DNA of 64,000 bases, taken from CAXPZW01 sp964221845. GTDB lineage: Bacteria; Bacteroidota; Bacteroidia; Flavobacteriales_D; Sanyastnellaceae. The DNA lies in contig CAXPZW010000011.1 of assembly GCA_964221845.1 (NCBI GenBank), positions 186,001-250,000 of the forward strand. The letters are read 5' to 3'. A program made the position numbers and the translations under genes. Shown piece after piece: positions 32,642-41,679 of this stretch. The notes beneath the pieces are model-generated. The model was not told the origin of the DNA and ran no database searches. It was given only the letters and a program-made list of their open reading frames with translations. Numbering within the stretch: position 1 is the first letter of the stretch; each line of letters starts with the position of its first letter.

Positions 32642-33373
32642 TCAAGAGGTTTGTGCAGGGCGGATTTTCTTGAAGCGCATTTTCAGCACGCCCCAGAAGG
32701 CCTCCTTGAAAATCCCCATGCTCATTTTGGACTCGCCAAATTGCCGGTCAGTGAAGGTGATGGGCACCTCAACCAGTTTGAAGCCCAGGCGTTTGGCGGT
32801 GTATTTCATTTCGATTTGGAAGGCGTACCCGATGAAGCGGATGTCGTCTAGATCGATGGTTTGCAGCACTTTACGGCGGTAGCACTTGAAGCCCGCGGTG
32901 CAATCACGGATGCCGGTCCACAGAATCAGATTCACGTAGACCGAAGCAAAGAAGCTCATCAGCACGCGGTTCAGAGGCCAGTTGTCCACCTTGCCGCCCT
33001 TGGTGTAGCGCGAGCCCACGGCCAAATCGGCGCCTTGGTGCGCACAGGCTTCGTAAAGGGCAACGAGTTTGTCCACAGGGTGCGAGAAGTCGGCGTCCAT
33101 CTCAAAGATGTACCCGTATTCGCGTCGCAATGCCCAGCGGAAACCGGCGATGTATGCGGTGCCCAATCCCAACTTGCCTTTGCGCTCGTGGATGTGCAGT
33201 TGCCCGGTGAACTCGGTCATCAGGCGCTTGACGATGTCGGCGGTTCCGTCCGGGGAGCCGTCGTCCACGATCAACACGTGAAAGTCCTTGGGCAGGGCGA
33301 ATACCGTGCGGATCATCCGCTCGATGTTCTCCTTTTCGTTGTAAGTGGGTATGATGACCAGGCTGTCGCTCAT
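32642..33373 (-). CDS. Polyprenol-phosphate mannosyltransferase-like glycosyltransferase (GT2)
   Basis: 243 residues from ATG at 33373. GT-A fold with SLVIIPTYNEKENIERMIRT, FHVLIVDDGSPDGTADI, GLGTAYIAGFRWAL, YIFEMDADFSHPV (DAD metal site) and GSRYTKGGKVDNWPL. No C-terminal transmembrane segments, so it is the short soluble type of dolichyl/polyprenyl-phosphate mannose synthase. Transfers a sugar from a nucleotide donor to a lipid carrier. It precedes dihydroorotase by 2 bp. Confidence 0.88.
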   Translation of the reverse strand: MSDSLVIIPTYNEKENIERMIRTVFALPKDFHVLIVDDGSPDGTADIVKRLMTEFTGQLHIHERKGKLGLGTAYIAGFRWALRREYGYIFEMDADFSHPVDKLVALYEACAHQGADLAVGSRYTKGGKVDNWPLNRVLMSFFASVYVNLILWTGIRDCTAGFKCYRRKVLQTIDLDDIRFIGYAFQIEMKYTAKRLGFKLVEVPITFTDRQFGESKMSMGIFKEAFWGVLKMRFKKIRPAQTS

Positions 33374-33379
33374 CGAGGG

Positions 33380-33387
33380 CAAATATA
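33380..33387 (-). promoter_or_regulatory. -7 promoter box for the glycosyltransferase gene
   Basis: TATATTTG on the minus strand, 6 bp before the ATG at 33373. Transcription should start at or next to the ATG, so the mRNA is probably leaderless or nearly so. Confidence 0.5.
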
Positions 33388-33434
33388 GGGGGTAGCCCGC
33401 AGGGGTGAGGCCAGAAAGATTCCGCTGGGAAACC

Positions 33435-34130
33435 TTAGCCTTGTGCGCGGGCGGTTCGCCCTTGCAACACCAGCAATCGCAGCGTCAAGTAAGCCATCAT
33501 GAGCAACCCACTAAACCCAACCGTAATACCCCAACTCGGATCGGTAATCGGTCCCGAAAACGAGGAGGTGATGTCGCCAAAAAGCTCGGCGGGGCGGCTG
33601 AAGAGGTCCCAGCTGTTCCAGCGCAGGATGCGGCCCAGGTAAATCCCAAAGCTGCAGGCTACAATCGAGGACAGCGCCAGCGCCCAACCCGCCCAAGTGT
33701 TCCAGTGCTTCTCCACCACGTCTTGCACGTACAGCAGAGAAATCAAGCCCATGATCAGCCCACTCCACGCAAAGCTGAGGATGAGCATCAGGTCCAACCA
33801 GATGAACTGTGTGGTGGCCTTGCGGAAATGCACCAAATCGGTCAGGATGTAGGGGGCGTTGGGCAAGAAGAGCAGCCAAAACGCGCCAATGGCCAGCAGG
33901 ACCCACGTTTTGAGCGCGTGGTTGTGCTGGAGCCATTTGAGAATGACCGCCGCCGCCAAGGGCAATCCGGCCAAAAACATGTTCCACAGCAAAAAGCCGT
34001 AACGGAAGCTCCCGGTGACTTGAATGCGTACCAAGAGCAGGGCCACTGAGAAAAAAACACCCAGCAGCAGGATGATGTGCAGCGGGTTGAGGATGTGCCC
34101 CAACAGCCCGCTGCGCGAAGGGGATTGCAT
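33435..34130 (-). CDS. DUF1361 integral membrane protein
   Basis: 231 residues with seven or so transmembrane helices. The DUF1361 signature is WLLFLPNAPYILTDLVHFRK, followed by LIMGLISLLYVQDVV and GIYLGRILRWNSWDLF. Function unknown; a role in envelope synthesis is sometimes suggested, without proof. It begins 1 bp after the stop of the HMA-like lipoprotein gene, so the two are probably co-transcribed. Confidence 0.85.
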   Translation of the reverse strand: MQSPSRSGLLGHILNPLHIILLLGVFFSVALLLVRIQVTGSFRYGFLLWNMFLAGLPLAAAVILKWLQHNHALKTWVLLAIGAFWLLFLPNAPYILTDLVHFRKATTQFIWLDLMLILSFAWSGLIMGLISLLYVQDVVEKHWNTWAGWALALSSIVACSFGIYLGRILRWNSWDLFSRPAELFGDITSSFSGPITDPSWGITVGFSGLLMMAYLTLRLLVLQGRTARAQG

Positions 34131-34131
34131 G

Positions 34132-34521
34132 TTAGCTTCCCGCCTCGTAGTTGATCACCTCCATGCCTTTGACGGTGTACTTGCCGTCGCTCAAGGCGTG
34201 GATGGCCGAGATCATTTCCTGGCCGTTGCAGCCGGCAGGATCAAAGGTCACCTCCACGAGGTTCACCGGGTTTTCGGCGTTGAATTCCAGGAGTTGCGAT
34301 TCAGACACGCAGGCAATCTCGCCGAGGGCGGCGCGGATTTGACCGCCGCATCCGTCCACACAGTGGATGCCTTCGATTTGGACGTGGGCCACGGTTTTGG
34401 CCACATCGCCGGTCATGGACTTGGTCACAATGTCAACGGCTGCTTTGGGCTCAGAAGATCCGCCGCCACACGAGGCGAGGGTGAGGGCCGCAGCGGCCAC
34501 GATCAGGAATGCGTATTTCAT
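34132..34521 (-). CDS. HMA-like metal-binding lipoprotein
   Basis: 129 residues from ATG at 34521. MKYAFLIVAAAALTLASC is a lipoprotein signal with Cys18 in a GGGSS linker. The rest resembles a heavy-metal-associated fold: VAHVQIEGIHCVDGCGGQIR and later NLVEVTFDPAGCNGQEM. The usual GMxCxxC metal motif is spaced as G-I-H-C-V-D-G-C, one residue longer. A periplasmic copper or other soft-metal binder is likely. Divergent from fbp. Confidence 0.7.
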   Translation of the reverse strand: MKYAFLIVAAAALTLASCGGGSSEPKAAVDIVTKSMTGDVAKTVAHVQIEGIHCVDGCGGQIRAALGEIACVSESQLLEFNAENPVNLVEVTFDPAGCNGQEMISAIHALSDGKYTVKGMEVINYEAGS

Positions 34522-34666
34522 GGTGCGAAGCTTTGGGATAAAGGTAACAGGTTGACCGGGGTCATTGAAAGCCGGTGTGCCCGGTTTCCGGCTGTTTGTG
34601 GTGTTTTTTAACACGTCCGCGCCCCCCGAGCGGAAATTGCGACCTTTGGCCCAACCCAACACCCAC

Positions 34667-35686
34667 ATGGCCCAGATCGAAACCCTCAGCGAGTTCATCA
34701 TTGAACGCCAAGCTGATTTCCCGTACGCATCTGGCGACCTGTCGCGCCTTTTGGCCGACATCGGCATCGCCGCCAAAATCGTCAACAAGGAGGTCAACCG
34801 CGCCGGCCTCGGCGACATCCTCGGGGCCCAAGGCTCCGAGAACATCCAGGGCGAACAGCAGCAAAAGCTGGACGTGATCGCCGACCAGGTCTTCATCAAC
34901 GCCTTCCGCTCGGGCGGCATCGTATGCGGTATCGCCTCGGAAGAAAACGACGAATACGTCGACTTCAACCGCGACCTCAACCGCAAAGGCAAGTACGTGG
35001 TGGTGTTTGACCCATTGGACGGCTCCAGTAACATCGATGTCAACGTGTCCATCGGCACCATCTTCAGCGTGTTCCGCCGCACCTCTTCCATCGGCGACCG
35101 CAGTAACGTCAACGACTTCCTCCAACCCGGCGACAAGCAAGTGGCTGCGGGCTATGTGATTTACGGTTCCTCCACCATGCTGGTCTACTCTACCGGGCAC
35201 GGGGTCAACGGCTTCACGCTTGAGCCTTCCATTGGGGAGTTTTGCCTGTCCCACCCGGACATGAAGATTCCCGAAACCGGGAAGATCTACTCGGTCAACG
35301 AGGGCCATTTGGCCTCCATGCCTGCCCCCGTGCGTGAATACATCAATTGGTGCAAAAAATCCGACAAGCGCACCGGGCGCCCCTACACCGCCCGCTATAT
35401 CGGCTCGTTGGTTGCGGACTTCCACCGCAACCTGATCAAAGGCGGCATCTACCTGTACCCGCCCACCAAATCGGCGCCCAACGGCAAGCTGCGTTTGCTC
35501 TACGAAGGCGCACCGCTGGCCTATTTGGTCGAACAAGCCGGCGGCAAGGCTTCTGACGGTCACCGCCGCATCATGGACATTGTGCCCGAGGAGCTGCACC
35601 AGCGCGTGCCGCTCTACATCGGCTCGGCCAAGATGGTAGACCGGGTGGAATCGCTGATTGCCGAGGCGGCCACCGCGAACACCTAA
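34667..35686 (+). CDS. fbp: Fructose-1,6-bisphosphatase, class I
   Basis: 339 residues from ATG at 34667 (MAQIETLSEFIIERQ). The metal and active-site motif is VVFDPLDGSSNIDVNVSIGT, with upstream CGIASEENDEYVDF. ARYIGSLVADFHRNLIKGGI and YEGAPLAYLVEQAGGKASDG complete the class I signature. Hydrolyses fructose 1,6-bisphosphate, the committing step of gluconeogenesis. Monocistronic by appearance; mfd follows with its own -7 box. Confidence 0.95.
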   Translation: MAQIETLSEFIIERQADFPYASGDLSRLLADIGIAAKIVNKEVNRAGLGDILGAQGSENIQGEQQQKLDVIADQVFINAFRSGGIVCGIASEENDEYVDFNRDLNRKGKYVVVFDPLDGSSNIDVNVSIGTIFSVFRRTSSIGDRSNVNDFLQPGDKQVAAGYVIYGSSTMLVYSTGHGVNGFTLEPSIGEFCLSHPDMKIPETGKIYSVNEGHLASMPAPVREYINWCKKSDKRTGRPYTARYIGSLVADFHRNLIKGGIYLYPPTKSAPNGKLRLLYEGAPLAYLVEQAGGKASDGHRRIMDIVPEELHQRVPLYIGSAKMVDRVESLIAEAATANT

Positions 35687-35699
35687 GGCAGGGAACGGT

Positions 35700-35707
35700 T
35701 ATTTTTG
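35700..35707 (+). promoter_or_regulatory. -7 promoter box for mfd
   Basis: TATTTTTG fits TAnnTTTG, 11 bp before the mfd ATG. No -33 TTG at 19-20 bp. Confidence 0.45.
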
Positions 35708-35718
35708 CCGTCCCTTCT

Positions 35719-38700
35719 ATGACCCCTTCTGAACTCCGAGACCGGTACGCATTGCACCCCAAGACCCAGGGCTTGGTGGAGAGCTTGTCGCGCCCCAGTG
35801 CCAAAGTGCACTTGCAAGGCGCTATAGGTTCTTCGCGCGCGATGATTGCCGCGGGCGTGATTGCTCAGCACAAGGGCTGCTTCCTGTTTGTACTCGAAGA
35901 CAAGGAAACTGCGGCCTATTTCATGAACGACCTCGACGGCGTGTTGGACGAGTCCAAGCCGTTGTTCTACCCGCGTTCGGCCCGTGTGCCTTACCAAGAA
36001 GAGCAAACCGAGAACGCCAACATTTCCATGCGCGCCGAGGTGCTCAACGAGGTCAACAAAGGGCGCGACATCACCGTCATTGTCTCCTTCCCCGAAGCCC
36101 TAGCCGAAAAGGTGGTCACCCGGCGCCAACTCAGCAAAAACACCCTCGACCTGAAAATCGGCGACACCTTTGACATGGAGTTCATCGACGAGGCCTTCCA
36201 GGGGTTTGGCTTTGAGAAGGTGGACTACGTGTTTGAGCCCGGCCAGTACAGCATGCGCGGCGGCATCGTGGACGTGTTCTCGTACAGTTTTGACCACCCC
36301 TACCGCATCGAGTTCTTTGGCGATGAGGTGGAAAGCATTCGCAAATTCGACCCGGTCAACCAGTTGAGTGTCAACCCCATGACCAAGGCCACCATTGTGC
36401 CGAACGTGGGCGAAAAACTCCTGCAAGAGAGCCGCGAGACCATCTTGGAATTCCTGCCAGGAGACACCGTGGTGTGGACCGTGGACACCAAAGGCTGCGC
36501 CGCCCACCTCGACAAGGAAGTGGAGCGTGCCCGCGGCCAGTTCGAAAAGCTCACCGGTGAGACCCGCCACCTGCCCCCTGAGGAGCTCTACACCACCGCC
36601 AAGGATTGGGACCGCTTGCTGCAGGACTTCCGCGTGGTGGAGTTTGGACGCGATCAGGCCTTTGTGGAGGGGGAGCGCATTGCCTTCAACATGCAACCCC
36701 AGCCGGCCTTTGCCAAGAACTTTGACCTGCTGGCCACCAACCTCAACACCAACGCCGGCGAGGGCTACACCAACGTGATCGCCTCCAACCAGCCCAAGCA
36801 AATCGAGCGGTTGTACAACATCTTTGAGGACAAGGAGCGCGACGTGCAGTTCACCCCCGTGGTCATCGAGCTCAGCGAGGGCTTTGTGGACCCGGACGAA
36901 AAACTGCTCTGCTACACCGACCACCAGATCTTCGAGCGCTACCACCGCTTCCGCCTCAAAGAAGGCTTCAAGCGCAACAAGGAAGCGCTCACGCTCAAGG
37001 AACTCTCCCTGCTCCAACCCGGCGACTACGTAGTACACATCGACCACGGCATCGGCGAGTTCAGCGGCCTGCAAAAGCTGGACGTCAACGGCAAGGAGCA
37101 GGAGGCCATCCGCCTCAAGTACAAGGACGGCGACATCCTGTATGTGAGCATCCACTCACTGCACCGCATCAGCAAGTACGTGGGCAAGGAGGGCACCGCC
37201 CCTAAGGTCAACAAGCTGGGCACCCAGGCGTGGAACAACCTCAAGAAAAAGACCAAGTCCAAGGTCAAGCAAGTGGCCTTTGACTTGCTCAAGCTCTACG
37301 CCAAGCGCAAGACCACCAAGGGCTTTGCCTATACCCCGGACACCTACCTGCAACACGAGTTGGAAGCGTCCTTCATCTACGAGGACACCCCCGACCAGGA
37401 AACCGCCACCGAGGCCATCAAAAAGGACATGGAGGCCGAATACCCCATGGATCGCCTGGTGTGTGGTGATGTGGGTTTTGGAAAAACAGAATTGGCCGTG
37501 CGCGCCGCTTTCAAGGCGGTGGCTGATGGCAAGCAAGTGGCGGTATTGGTGCCGACCACCATCCTCTCGTTGCAACACTACAAGAGCTTCAAGGCCCGCC
37601 TCGCGGAATTTCCGTGCCGGGTGGATTACTTGAACCGCTTCAAAACCGCCAAGCAAAAGACCGAGACCTTCAAGGATTTGGAGGTCGGCAAAATCGACAT
37701 CCTGATCGGCACCCACGCCATTGTGGGCAAGCGCGTCAAGTTCAAGGACTTGGGCCTTTTGGTGATTGATGAGGAGCAGAAATTCGGGGTGGCTGTCAAG
37801 GACAAGCTCAAGACGCTCAAGGCCAACGTCGACACCCTCACCCTGACCGCAACCCCCATCCCGCGAACCCTGCAGTTTTCGATGATGGGTGCGCGCGACT
37901 TGAGCATCCTCAAGACCCCTCCGCCCAACCGCTACCCGGTACAAACCGAGATTACCCCGTTCAACGAGGAGACCATCCGCGATGCCATCGCCTACGAAAT
38001 CAGCCGCGGCGGTCAGGCCTTCTTCGTCCACAACCGCGTGGGCAACATCAAGGAGGTGGCGGGCATGATCCAGCGCCTGGTGCCAGACGTACGCGTAGGC
38101 ATTGGCCACGGTCAAATGGAAGGCGACAAGTTGGAGGAGGTCATGAGCAACTTCATCGACGGCACCTACGACGTGCTGGTGGCCACCACCATCATCGAGA
38201 GCGGAATCGATATTCCCAACGCCAACACCATCATCATCAACGAGGCCCAGAACTACGGCCTCAGCGATTTGCACCAGCTGCGCGGACGCGTGGGCCGCTC
38301 CAACAAAAAGGCTTTCTGCTACTTGTTGGCCCCGCCCTTGTACGCGTTGCCCTCGGATTCACGCAAGCGTCTGCAAGCCCTGGAGCAATTCAGCGACTTG
38401 GGCAGCGGCTTGAGCATTGCCACGCGCGACCTGGACATCCGCGGTGCGGGTAACCTGCTGGGCGGCGAGCAAAGCGGCTTCATGGCCGACATCGGGTTTG
38501 AGACCTACCAGAAAATCTTGGACGAGGCCATCCACGAACTCAAGCAAGAGCAGTTCAAAGACATGCTCGAAGAAGAGGAGCGTAACTCAGCCAACTTCGT
38601 ACGCGAGACCAACCTGGAGACCGACTTCGAGATCCTCTTCCCCGACGATTACGTGTCTTCCATCACCGAGCGCATTGCCTTGTACCGCGAGCTCGATGGC

Positions 38701-39069
38701 ATCGACAACCACCCTGATCTGGAGCGCTACCGCCAGCGCCTGCACGACCGTTTTGGCGATCTGCCGCGTCAGGTAGAGGACCTGCTGGCCACCAAGCAAA
38801 TCCAGTGGATGGCCAAGGACATTGGCTTTGAAAAAGTGGTGCTCAAGGGCGGCAAGATGATCGGCTTCTTTGTGGGCGAGCAGACCTCGCCCTTCTACCA
38901 AAGCGCCAAATTCCAGCGCGTGCTGAGCTTCATCCAGCAACACCCGACCCTTGGACGCATGTACGAGAAAAACGAAACGCTCCGCATGAGCTTTGCCCAA
39001 GTGGAGCGCATCGAGGAGGCCGTGGCCATGCTGCAAAAGATCCAGCAGGCCGGAACCCCTGTGTCCTAG
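35719..39069 (+). CDS. mfd: Transcription-repair coupling factor
   Basis: 1116 residues, the normal Mfd length. UvrB-homology module at the N-terminus, then the RNA-polymerase-interacting CarD-like domain (about 435-500; LQPGDYVVHIDHGIGEFSGL). The SF2 motor follows with Walker A CGDVGFGKTE at 582-591, the DEEQ box at 684-687, and motif VI HQLRGRVGRSNKKAFCY. A TRCF domain closes the protein. It removes stalled RNA polymerase and recruits UvrA. The last codons overlap a convergent gene by 4 bp. Confidence 0.96.
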   Translation: MTPSELRDRYALHPKTQGLVESLSRPSAKVHLQGAIGSSRAMIAAGVIAQHKGCFLFVLEDKETAAYFMNDLDGVLDESKPLFYPRSARVPYQEEQTENANISMRAEVLNEVNKGRDITVIVSFPEALAEKVVTRRQLSKNTLDLKIGDTFDMEFIDEAFQGFGFEKVDYVFEPGQYSMRGGIVDVFSYSFDHPYRIEFFGDEVESIRKFDPVNQLSVNPMTKATIVPNVGEKLLQESRETILEFLPGDTVVWTVDTKGCAAHLDKEVERARGQFEKLTGETRHLPPEELYTTAKDWDRLLQDFRVVEFGRDQAFVEGERIAFNMQPQPAFAKNFDLLATNLNTNAGEGYTNVIASNQPKQIERLYNIFEDKERDVQFTPVVIELSEGFVDPDEKLLCYTDHQIFERYHRFRLKEGFKRNKEALTLKELSLLQPGDYVVHIDHGIGEFSGLQKLDVNGKEQEAIRLKYKDGDILYVSIHSLHRISKYVGKEGTAPKVNKLGTQAWNNLKKKTKSKVKQVAFDLLKLYAKRKTTKGFAYTPDTYLQHELEASFIYEDTPDQETATEAIKKDMEAEYPMDRLVCGDVGFGKTELAVRAAFKAVADGKQVAVLVPTTILSLQHYKSFKARLAEFPCRVDYLNRFKTAKQKTETFKDLEVGKIDILIGTHAIVGKRVKFKDLGLLVIDEEQKFGVAVKDKLKTLKANVDTLTLTATPIPRTLQFSMMGARDLSILKTPPPNRYPVQTEITPFNEETIRDAIAYEISRGGQAFFVHNRVGNIKEVAGMIQRLVPDVRVGIGHGQMEGDKLEEVMSNFIDGTYDVLVATTIIESGIDIPNANTIIINEAQNYGLSDLHQLRGRVGRSNKKAFCYLLAPPLYALPSDSRKRLQALEQFSDLGSGLSIATRDLDIRGAGNLLGGEQSGFMADIGFETYQKILDEAIHELKQEQFKDMLEEEERNSANFVRETNLETDFEILFPDDYVSSITERIALYRELDGIDNHPDLERYRQRLHDRFGDLPRQVEDLLATKQIQWMAKDIGFEKVVLKGGKMIGFFVGEQTSPFYQSAKFQRVLSFIQQHPTLGRMYEKNETLRMSFAQVERIEEAVAMLQKIQQAGTPVS

Positions 39070-39542
39070 AACGTATAGCGGACCGAGAAGGCCCCGCCAT
39101 CTGCCGCAAAACCGGTGTACCCCACCAGGTTCAATGCAGGCTTCCAATCGAGTGACACGTTGATGGGAATGGTCTTGATGTTGTATTCGATCCCCAAAAC
39201 GCCATCGACCCCAACACCCACTTTTGTGCCGGTGGCTTCAGCGTCGAAATAAGGGCTGTTTTCGCTGTATGAGAAGATGCCAACATGTCCCCCGGCTCCA
39301 TAATACCAGTTGAGCCCGGGCACATCCCACGCAGCGCCGTGCCACTCGGCCAAGCCAGTGATTTGCCAACCCGCGTACCGGGAATGCAGGATGCCTTCAA
39401 TGGCCATGTTTTCGTCTACAAATTGTTTGTAGGTGATGCCGGAAAAGAAACCGCCACGAAAACCGATGGCGCGGTTGTAGTCTTGGCCAAAGGCCACTGT
39501 GGTGAGGCACACAAGTGCCAATGCTAACAAGCGAGATTTCAT
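39066..39542 (-). CDS. Small outer-membrane beta-barrel-like protein
   Basis: 158 residues. Signal peptide MKSRLLALALVCLTTVAFGQ. The remainder alternates hydrophobic and polar residues (AIGFRGGFFSGITYKQF, WYYGAGGHVGIFSYSE, VGVDGVLGIEYNIKTIPINV) and ends GAFSVRYTF, a Phe-terminated barrel signal. Eight strands fit the length. Function unknown; relatives are often annotated only as outer-membrane beta-barrel or hypothetical. It starts 24 bp after the stop of a larger secreted protein gene. Confidence 0.7.
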   Translation of the reverse strand: MKSRLLALALVCLTTVAFGQDYNRAIGFRGGFFSGITYKQFVDENMAIEGILHSRYAGWQITGLAEWHGAAWDVPGLNWYYGAGGHVGIFSYSENSPYFDAEATGTKVGVGVDGVLGIEYNIKTIPINVSLDWKPALNLVGYTGFAADGGAFSVRYTF

Positions 39543-39566
39543 GTTGCAGGTTTTGAGTCGAACGGT

Positions 39567-41114
39567 TTATCGGATGGAAATCGTGCCCACATATCGGTTG
39601 GAACGGTCTCGGGCATAGACCATAAAAGTCGGTCCCCATAGCCATTGGCCGCATGACCCGGGACGGCACAAGCGCGCATCTCCAGTGGGAAAATCAAGGT
39701 GGGTTCGGGTCACAATTCCGTTGCGGTCGATGGTGGCCAGGGTCACTACGCAGTTGTCGGTGCTCAGTACTTTGGCCATAGCTCCCGAGCGCTCCTTGTT
39801 GAGGTTGAGTTTGTGGTCGTTGTACACGAAGTAGAGGTTTTCTTTGCCCGCGGCATAGCCCACCGAACCAAAGAAGTCATCCTCGGTAGTGCTGAGTTGG
39901 CGCTTGGGCACGCAGGCCACAAATTGGCGACGGCCCAGGTCGCCGTATTGAACCACCATCACGTCGCGCATGATCCAAGAATTGTTGCCTACGTTGGCGA
40001 GTTGTACGCCAAAGTCCACGGTGCCCGAGGGCATTTCGTCCACGCGGTCCCAGAATTCCAGGATGCCTACCACCTCTCCGGTGGGGCGTACCAGCACATC
40101 GCGCATCACAAAGTCGCGCAGCTCGGGGACGGGGCGTCCTTTGGAAATGTCCTTGCGGGCTTGTTCCTCTTGGCTCGGCTTCATGAAACGAAACAATTCA
40201 TCGTGGCTCAGCGGATTGACCTCCACGTCCTGCACCGCGTCAAACACCGAGCAAAACACGGTGCCGGCCATGCGCCTATCTTCCTCGTATGAGAAGTGTC
40301 CGATGAGGGCCGCTCCGCCGTATTGGTGCTCAGTCAAACGGAACTCGTTGACCAATGCAGTCCCGAAATCGGGCTTGTGGTCCACGGCCACATCGCCGTT
40401 GCCGGTGATTTGCATGACGTGTGCGCGGTAGTACAGCTCGCCGTCTTTGCCCGAACCCGGGCGCTTGTCGTAGGCCAGGTAGCCCAAGAACACCTCGGCA
40501 TCGCCGCTGACAAACACGTCCTGGAATTGGAAGAGTTCGTTGGTCAGGGGCAGGGTGAATTTGTTTTCCCACTTGGAGTTGAGCTCAGGGTCGTACACCT
40601 GCACGGCAAATTCCTTGTTCTCCTTGGGCTTGCCGGCACGGTCCGAAAAGACCATCAGCATGTCCGCATCTCGCGATACGTGTACGCGGAACTCCCCGGT
40701 TTCTTTGATCGAGGGGTAGTCGATGACCTCAATGTTGGTCTGTTCACGGATCTCGAGGGTTTGCGGGTCGAGTTCGTCGGCGTAGAGGTAGAGCTTCTTT
40801 TCACTGCGGTCGTTGTACTCGGTGAAGATGTACAGGCGCTCGCCAATGATGGCCGCATCTACATAGGTGCGCAGGCCTTGCTCGGCCTCAAGCTCGATGT
40901 TCACCGGATCGGCGGCATCGAGGTTGGCCGAGATGCGCTGGATGTAGCGGTTTTTACGCTCACGCTGGGTGAGGTAGTAGTGGTCACCGCCAAGGGTACC
41001 GATGAATTGCTTGAATTGTTCGCGGACTTCAAACGGGGAACTCCATTGGACGTCTTGGGCCGAAAGGCGGGGAAGGAAGGCCCCAATCAGGGCCGCGAGA
41101 AACAGGGTGCGCAT
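39567..41114 (-). CDS. Secreted protein of unknown function, beta-propeller-like
   Basis: 515 residues with signal peptide MRTLFLAALIGAFLPRLSAQ. I do not recognise the family. The body has repeated beta-strand segments of the type (I/V)GERLYIFTEYND, DMLMVFSDRAGKPKENKEFA, GEVVGILEFWDRVDEM and KENLYFVYNDHKLNLN, as in a propeller of 5-7 blades. The C-terminus NRYVGTISIR is not a clear sorting domain. It lies 3 bp downstream of a small lipoprotein gene and upstream of a barrel protein, so the three may form one envelope unit. Confidence 0.6.
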   Translation of the reverse strand: MRTLFLAALIGAFLPRLSAQDVQWSSPFEVREQFKQFIGTLGGDHYYLTQRERKNRYIQRISANLDAADPVNIELEAEQGLRTYVDAAIIGERLYIFTEYNDRSEKKLYLYADELDPQTLEIREQTNIEVIDYPSIKETGEFRVHVSRDADMLMVFSDRAGKPKENKEFAVQVYDPELNSKWENKFTLPLTNELFQFQDVFVSGDAEVFLGYLAYDKRPGSGKDGELYYRAHVMQITGNGDVAVDHKPDFGTALVNEFRLTEHQYGGAALIGHFSYEEDRRMAGTVFCSVFDAVQDVEVNPLSHDELFRFMKPSQEEQARKDISKGRPVPELRDFVMRDVLVRPTGEVVGILEFWDRVDEMPSGTVDFGVQLANVGNNSWIMRDVMVVQYGDLGRRQFVACVPKRQLSTTEDDFFGSVGYAAGKENLYFVYNDHKLNLNKERSGAMAKVLSTDNCVVTLATIDRNGIVTRTHLDFPTGDARLCRPGSCGQWLWGPTFMVYARDRSNRYVGTISIR

Positions 41115-41117
41115 GGG

Positions 41118-41627
41118 TCAGTGCTGGGTGTTGCGTTCTTCGAATTCGAGGTTGAATTTTTTCCCGAACGATTGCTGGGCATGGAAGAACGCTTCGTAGG
41201 TGGCCGTGCGCTGGGCGTGGATCTCGGCCTGGATGGCGTAGATCTGTTCCAAGTGCGCCAGGGTGTCTGCGGGGGCGCCCACTTCCAACAGGCGAATCAT
41301 GTCGGGGTAGTCCTGGCTGCCCAGGGCTGCATAGGTGTTGAACAATTGTCGTGCCCCTTCTAGCAAGGTGGTGTCTTGTTGGAATGCGCCCAAGCTGTCC
41401 AGCAGGCGTTGGCTGCGTATGACCTCGCCTTTGACCAGTACCAACGCATCTTGCATGGTGGACGAGTCGCGGGTCAGCAGTAGAGTGTCGAGGCTTTCAA
41501 CGGCTTGGATCAGCTGGAATTGCTGGTCCACAATGCGGTCGTTGTAGAGGGCGGCTTGTTCCGAACGGGATTGGCAAGCGGCCAAAAAGGCCACCAGGCC
41601 GAGGATAAACAGCAGTCGCGGGTTCAT
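41118..41627 (-). CDS. Small lipoprotein of unknown function, helical
   Basis: 169 residues from ATG at 41627. MNPRLLFILGLVAFLAAC is a lipoprotein signal with Cys18. The mature part is mostly helical (YNDRIVDQQFQLIQAVESLD, ALVLVKGEVIRSQRLLDSL, LAHLEQIYAIQAEIHAQ) and resembles LIC11966-like or DUF-type helical bundles, but I cannot name it firmly. First gene of the three-gene envelope unit ending at 39066. Confidence 0.6.
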   Translation of the reverse strand: MNPRLLFILGLVAFLAACQSRSEQAALYNDRIVDQQFQLIQAVESLDTLLLTRDSSTMQDALVLVKGEVIRSQRLLDSLGAFQQDTTLLEGARQLFNTYAALGSQDYPDMIRLLEVGAPADTLAHLEQIYAIQAEIHAQRTATYEAFFHAQQSFGKKFNLEFEERNTQH

Positions 41628-41679
41628 GTGAAGCATTTGCTCCAAAGATAAACGCCCCCCGCGCAGTACAAAATGGGGA

